NCBI RefSeq assembly: GCF_004379255.2
Contig: NC_056049.1
Coordinates: 5,208,001 to 5,272,000, forward strand
Direction of reading: 5' to 3'
DNA from: Salvia splendens
Lineage: Eukaryota; Streptophyta; Magnoliopsida; Lamiales; Lamiaceae
DNA: 64,000 bases
Part shown: positions 58,101-64,000 of the stretch, piece after piece
Layout: every line of letters starts with the position of its first letter
How positions within the stretch are numbered: the first letter of the stretch is position 1
Position numbers and translations under genes: made by a program
The notes under the pieces: model-generated
Seen by the model: only the letters and a program-made list of their open reading frames with translations
Databases searched by the model: none
Told to the model about the DNA's origin: nothing

Positions 58101-59326
58101 TGATTAACATAATTGCAAAGCATCACTTATCTTTGTTCTCCCCTGATTGAGTCTAAGGTCTCCACCCTCACCTATTTATTCTTTTTCAGGCTGTGGGCAG
58201 CAAGGATATTCCAGCATCAGATTCGACCACAAAAAAAATTAAAGGCGAGACACCACCTAATCAGTCAAAAATGGAAAATTCCAAGTCATCACCAAGAGAT
58301 GGCTTGTCCATTGAGAATACCCGGTCTGAACAGCATTATGTGACACATACTTCAACCTCAACCATGCCTATTCATGAGCCTTTAAAACCTTCTTTCCGTC
58401 TGCACGCACCTCTAGGGACACCATTTGTAGCAAACAGATTCAAGCTGGACAATCGGCCCACAGTGTTCAAAGTTGTTCCTCCGTTACCATCTGATCTTGC
58501 AAATGTAAGCTATACTCCTCTTAGTATTTATCTCACATATTTCTGCTTGAAGGATACTTTTCTATTTCCCTTCTTTTCTTGTGAGATGTACCGATCAAAT
58601 GGTTATTGATGCATGCTCCAAGTGTATTTCCGTATTTGAGTGGTGGAAATTCATTATTTTCTTTTAAATTAATTGCATTAATATCTGCCTTCTAAATGAG
58701 TGTCTGGCCGGCATTCAGTTCATCATGAAAATTACTGTTATTTTTCCTGCGCTAAACAATGATATGCTCTATAGGTTGCTGCTCTGGAGGAGCACTTCTC
58801 ATCGTATGGTGATCTTGCTTCGGTGGTACTGGAAGAGTCGGAACTCCAAGAGACTAATGATGCTTCAGTATCATCTTCTGATGTCTCAGCCTGTGTTTCC
58901 TTTACAACCCGACGATCTGCTGAGAGGGCTTTCTCTCATGGTAAATCATGGCAAGGTCACAAGTTGCAATTTTCGTGGCTTACGTCTATTAATACTAGCA
59001 AAGAAGTCGACAAATCTGGGAATCCTCCTGCCACTTCAAATGCATCTGTTAACACTGGCAAAGAAGTCGACAGCCACGGGAATCTCCCAACTGCTTCAGG
59101 TGCCTCTGATAGCATTGGGAATCTCCCAGCTGCTTCAAATGCACCATCTGATGTTGACACTCAAACTAGTGGAGATGATGCATCGGCAGATAATCAGAGA
59201 ACTCCTGCCTCGGAACCTGGGAACCACAAAGTAGAAGCTGATGCAGATTCTGCTGAACAGGAGAAAGATTCAAAATCAACGTCACCCTCGCCCTCACCCT
59301 CTTCCTCGGGCGAAAAGCAGCTTTAG
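55152..59326 (+). CDS. CCCH zinc-finger and RRM RNA-binding protein (C3H41 / RBM26-27-like)
   Basis: Four coding exons, 55152-55931, 56590-57747, 58190-58504 and 58775-59326, all phase 0, give 934 aa. The N-terminus is acidic, then Arg-rich and Gly-rich (FARGRGREPVP). One C-x8-C-x5-C-x3-H finger lies at about 230-249 (CRDFEERGFC, CLRGDMC, CLMEH). RRM1 is at about 458-530 (RTLFVNYIPL, WAFVQFSKREEAAEAL). A coiled coil follows (LEILKEELRKKQELLDQKRNEF, about 612-646). A second RRM-like fold spans exons 3 and 4 (TVFKVVPPLP, ACVSFTTRRSAERAF). The tail is a Ser/Asp-rich low-complexity region with repeated GN-P-AS units. Order and length match plant zinc-finger CCCH protein 41 and animal RBM26/27, nuclear RNA-binding proteins linked to polyA RNA surveillance; the plant role is less clear. 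Confidence 0.9.
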
Positions 59327-61332
59327 CTCTTGAATCCGATGCCCGCTTCTAGTTGTACAGTGAGGTAAACATGATGTCAAATTATTATAATTCATATGGT
59401 TTAACTGAATCTGCAGCTAAATTCTAGCTACGGTCTTATTTTCTCATTTTTGGGTTTTTTTTTCGTGGAGAAATGTCTAATTTTCAACTAGCAGTCCTCG
59501 TTAAGTGCGAATTGTAATGCGTTGTGTTCTTGTTATATATATTTTTAGAAACGAGAGGTTTACATTTTAAAAGGAAAAAAACACAAAAATTGTTTAGAAC
59601 AATTGACAATTCTCTTCTCTTTAGGCGTCTTTACGTTGTGGTTTGTTTGGTGGGTAGATAATTCATAGACTTCCATCCTTCGATAAATTATCTACCCTAC
59701 CAAACATGCGTGTTTTACACTTGCTTGTTTTGGTTCTACACATTAAATGTGTTAACTTCTGGTTCCAAATAATTTGTTTTGGTCCATATTTAATAGTTTC
59801 GTAAAAAATGAACAGTCTGACCTGATTAGATCTTTCAGAGATGTTGAGGTTGATGATTTGAAGCTGATTTGCAATTTACACCATCGATGTTGCCATCAAA
59901 TCAAAGTAACGATAGTTCCTCCCAACGTTGGTATTTGTTTTTATATCGAAGATAATAATACGAGTCTAATTTACAAGGACCTAACTTGTAACTTGATATA
60001 GTTGAACAAACAAAGGCCTCATGCTAAACAAAAGAGTAACATGGACACAAATGATAATGATAAGGACCTAACTTTGTAATGATACTCGCGCATAAATAGA
60101 AACAACGTATCATCTGCTTGAAAATCGACGCCTTTTAAACGACAACCATGTTAGCGAGTCTCAGCTGTTTATCTGCAGGCAGATACCCCTTCAGACGTCT
60201 GATGCATCACTCGCAACAAGAGCATCACGTGTCTTCCTCACTCGAGTCGATAGGTTGTGAGTCGGGCAGGTGATGCTACAGATTCTGCAACTATTCTTGA
60301 ACCAATGTCGGGTAGGAGAGGTGGTAGAGTAGCGGGAAGATCAGTCAAGAAACACTTGTTTTATCAGCAAACAAAATAGGCATATACTTAGAGCTGCTAC
60401 CAGATAAGAGGCCAAGGAATGGTAGAGCCTGAGAAACATGGAACTGTATCAGTAAACGTCGAAAATGAGTACCAGAAGGACAATCGCCCACACGACACAT
60501 GCTGCATTCTGCTGTGACTGGAGGAAGTTATGGCAGAATGACCCTACACAGGCAGAACGACACATGCCAAAACTGGCAAACATGTTTCCCCTCGAGGATT
60601 CTTAGATTTGCACTAGGAATCCATGAAATGATCACGAGACGCAGCTCTGTATATTAATTCCCTAAACCAATGACAGCACCCCAGGCATCCTCCTCCAGAT
60701 GATCAAATAAATGAAGCACAAGTAGTTTGTAACACTAGAATTTGTAGCATCTGCTAAAGAAAGTGTTGCATTAAATAAGTCAGACTATGAAGTACAATTC
60801 TCATATAATTAGGATTTCTATTTATGAATCTATCCTTCACTGAATGCAGAATTGACAATAGGTGACGGAAGAACTACACCATTTTCACCTTTCCATCTTA
60901 AGCCAGGTTAAGTACAGAGTATTGTTCATGCTCATGAGAATAGATAAGTCCAACATCTTTTTCGACAGCCAATACGCACCTACGATTTTCTCAAATCCAC
61001 ACAGCTGAGCTTCATGAATGAGCTGACAGAAATTACAAACAAGAAAGATGTTCACTGATGCCCGGGAAAGGGGTCTTGTTTGAGGCATTCTCGTATCAAC
61101 TTTACAATTTGCTGAACAATAATTCAATTGTAAATGAGCTGTTTCATTTTTCCTTTTCCTTTGCTAGGCTCTCTACAATAATGAAATGAATACAAGTGTA
61201 GATACTTGTGGCAAATTATAATCCATAATCTATAACATGGTCAAAATGTTATCTGTACACGATCTATTTTTGCTCATGAAACTTGGGTGTATGAATACAT
61301 ATCACTACAGATTTAAACCATGTCCATCTTGT
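59327..61332. other. Intergenic between convergent genes, no gene seen
   Basis: The 3' UTRs of the CCCH-RRM gene and of RNC1 should lie at the two ends. The middle has no protein-like ORF; an 80-codon minus-strand frame at 60885-61127 has no recognisable features. No tRNA or snoRNA could be supported by eye. Confidence 0.5.
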
Positions 61333-64000
61333 TCATACGGCCTTTGGCTGTATCTGCTCAAAGTCGAAAACCTCGAACATGAGTCGCCTAACGTCTGGCT
61401 TCCCATAAACAGCGTATGCGAGGCCATGGATGGCTTGCTGAACCGAGGTTGTAGCTGGATTTCTGAGCCTCCGGTTGTGCTCATACGAGTCCTGGACCTG
61501 ATCGCTGTAGATGATGAAACGGTGAAGATACTTCTCCCTCAAGAACTTGCCGCAGAACTTGTTCATCAGAAGACAACGGTGCTTCTCCTGCAGCCATTTC
61601 CCAGGAGCATCGATGTGCTTCATAAGCAACCTCTCGGCCATCACAAGATCCTGCCAGCAAATTTTGTTAAAATTAAGCAACAAGTGATAGAGGAAGGGAT
61701 AACATATCCTAGTTGAAACTCGCGTTACCTGGATCTTCTGACCAACATATTCCAAGCGCTCGAAGCAGAACCGTGGGTGTTCAAACTTGTGTTTTGATGG
61801 ATGCATGAAACAGAGCTGGTTGCATTTCAAGCACAATAATGTTAGGTGTAATTTCATTTCAAACAGAGCTTGTGTTTTGTAATAACGCCACACGCCTTAT
61901 CTAAGAAACAAAGATAGTCGATGCTACAACAAAGTTGTAAGAAATACCTGCAACCCTAAGCCAAGCTCAATATTCCTTGCTTCTGTTATCTCAGGTATCC
62001 TATCCACCATAGCCAAGGGATATCCAAGTGTTCTCATCACTTGAGGTCTACATTCAAAATCCCATATGTTTCCACGGAATCGGTGCATACCAGGTGGCAC
62101 ACATGCTCTGAAAAGCCTAGGATGAGCAAAAAGGGCATCTTCTGGTGGCTGAAAACATCAAGCCAGTTGTTGCATTAAAAGTATACATAATTAACAAAGA
62201 TGTTAAATAACTACATAAAAAAAATCAACATATTCAAGTAATTTGTTTATTTCACACATCTTGTTATGGTATTTGGTCAAATGTCAAATGACATGAAATT
62301 TGCGATCAAATCGACATTTATTTCTGGCACTTACTATCATACCTTCAGAACTCAAACTCATTTCCCCCTATTAACTACGGGCCATGAATGTAAAGTATTT
62401 TTGTTTATGACAGTATCGAGTAGTTTGTGTCTCATAGTAATGACATTTTTCATTTGTAAGTAGGAGTGTTGTATGTAAAGTAATGGCATGAATAGATCGG
62501 GAAAATTGCACAGGACAATATAGTGGAACTCTCTTTGAAGATAGAGGAACAAACAATTATCGTAATTCTTCATGAAAATCTTAATAGTTCCTCACTAAAA
62601 GATCAGTAAAATGTTAACAAATAAGGAGGGGAGAAGCAATTACCCTATAAGCAGCAACATCTTGCCAACTGAGTTTTCGGTTATCAAACTCAACAGATAC
62701 ATAGTCTATATCTTCAAGCTGTCTCCTTAATTTAGGCTGGCAGTCTTCAGCCTCCGGGTCGAGCCCAAACACTTCAAAGAGAACACGATATACTTCTGGC
62801 ATGCCAAAACACAAGTATATTGCTCCAAACAACGCCCAGAACACAGATCTACCAAGCCAATATCACTAGCCTGTCAGAACTTAAAATAACTACCAAACTA
62901 AAGTAATAATTGTACTACTCACAAGAATCAGTGCCTTTAATGCTATAAGACATTGATTAAAAACAGATGATACTATTGAATTGTCAAGCTCAAAAACACC
63001 AGAATGCAATCTAAATATCATAGTTCCAATACAAAAAATCAGACCACTCAGGCAGAGTAAGAAAATCATTTGCAGGATACAATGTGAATAAAGAGTTCAG
63101 CAAGACCACAAGCAACTAGATTATCCACTTCTAATTCTATACTACAAGCAATAGGTCAAAGGGCTATAGTATGAGTCTCTTTCCCTAGATATTGAAAACC
63201 CAACATGGCTTCTCGAACACTACCAACTTGATCACTTAACGATATCAGTGCAATGAAACCTTGCATACTAAATAATGATGAACTTAAACCTTTTAATATG
63301 AGCAATATCATTGTCAATAAGGCATAACATTGCACAAACCACATCAACTCTACCGATTCTTTGAGCAGCAACTTAAAGCAATACTAAGTTGATTCCCCTC
63401 CCACTTTATCCAGTTAAAAACCATCACAGAAATGTAGTACTGACAAGTTATTATTTGAAGAACTCAAGCCACAAATCATATTCATTCTTTTCCAAAAACA
63501 TAAAAATGAACCAAGACAAGGGACATACTTCACTGGAGGCTCGCGGTCTTTGCGAAGGAGCCTATCCATATCATCATACTGGAAAACCAAATTCTGCAAG
63601 CTAGCAGCTTTGATCCACTTGGGCAGAAACCTCTTACCAATCAAAGCATACACCCTCTCCCTCATCGGCCCCGGGGACTCCCTCGGATAGCGCTGCAAGA
63701 AGAACTCACACAGCGCCAGCTCGAGCACATACTGCCCCAAAAACAACAGCCGCGAATGCCCTGACCTCACATGCCGCACATTAGTCCTCTCACAGTGAGG
63801 ATGCTGAAACGCCAAATACAGCAAGGAATCGAACTGCTTGGCCGGATTATCGTCTCCGTAGCTTTCCGAGGGCTCCAACGGATAACCCAGCGCCTGCTTA
63901 GCCTCAAGCAAATACTCATCCATCCACGTTCTATCGGCATTGTTCAATCGCTGCGAAGGGAGGCAAGAGCTCAGCAAAGGGAAGGACTTTAGCGATAATT
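61333..64000 (-). CDS. RNC1: RNC1, ribonuclease III-domain plastid intron-splicing factor (5' end cut off)
   Basis: Minus-strand exons: 64000-63529 (open at the window edge), 62848-62644, 62148-61948, 61815-61729 and 61650-61333, with GT-AG borders and matching phases. About 426 residues are visible. The sequence has the RNC1 order: TWMDEYLLEAKQALGYPL, PAKQFDSLLYLAFQHPHCER, GQYVLELALCEFFLQRYP, FWALFGAIYLCFGMPEVYRV, FRGNIWDFECRPQVMRTLGYPLAMVDRIPE (partial), and the C-terminal HGLAYAVYGKPDVRRLMFEV. RNC1 has two RNase III-like domains that lack catalytic residues; it binds plastid group II introns and promotes their splicing. The chloroplast transit peptide lies beyond the window. Near the edge the frame reads LSLKSFPLLSSCLPSQRL with no start codon, so the protein is truncated by the window only. 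Confidence 0.93.

Noticed and set aside
60885..61127. 80-codon minus-strand ORF as a small gene
   Set aside because: No family resemblance and no compositional sign of coding; it lies in the convergent 3' flank of RNC1.

Overview
The window is nuclear DNA of a flowering plant. It has AT-rich intergenic DNA, spliced genes with GT-AG introns, plant-only gene families (DUF26 receptor kinase, raffinose synthase, RNC1, COX5C) and a dense load of plant transposons. The gene set fits a eudicot; a Lamiales-type asterid is a guess from general resemblance only.

Genes, left to right: a cysteine-rich receptor-like kinase (3206-6086, +, 6 exons, 650 aa); cytochrome c oxidase subunit 5C (6502-6687, -, with a leader intron); a plastid J-domain/ferredoxin protein of the DJC76 type (7750-9034, +, 6 exons, 288 aa); a GT14 core-2/I-branching-like glycosyltransferase (24041-28294, +, 11 exons) broken by one missing T; raffinose synthase (41515-44148, +, 4 exons, 785 aa); a CCCH plus RRM RNA-binding protein like plant C3H41 and animal RBM26/27 (55152-59326, +, 934 aa, with a long 5' leader intron); and the plastid splicing factor RNC1 (61333-64000, -, 5' end beyond the window). 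They are unrelated housekeeping, signalling and sugar-metabolism genes; nothing suggests a gene cluster.

The rest is mostly transposon DNA. 1.27-3.06 kb holds a degenerate PIF/Harbinger-type element with a frameshifted Myb/SANT-like ORF. 9.3-20.04 kb is a nest of MULE-like long-inverted-repeat elements, cut by a 782-bp hAT element (8-bp target duplication), a copia-like solo LTR, a 4.18-kb solo LTR (5-bp duplication GTCTT) and several Stowaway-like MITEs. 32.42-39.26 kb is a very young Ty3/gypsy element: its two 634-bp LTRs are identical by eye and flanked by CCTTT. It has gag and only the tail of integrase, plus a spliced antisense ORF as in Tat-lineage elements. 44.48-49.66 kb is an older minus-strand gypsy element into which a 2.38-kb hAT element and a MITE have inserted. 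51.29-51.97 kb is a fold-back MULE inside an older MITE.

The observations most worth following are: (1) the internally deleted hAT element, whose core is two back-to-back palindromes, one made of hAT transposase sequence, giving a potential long-hairpin RNA source; (2) the young gypsy element that lost nearly all of pol but kept an intron-bearing antisense ORF; (3) the single-base lesion in an otherwise intact glycosyltransferase gene; (4) the nested inverted architecture of the 9-20 kb region, where empty sites inside the window give the order of insertions. I found no clearly new gene system.
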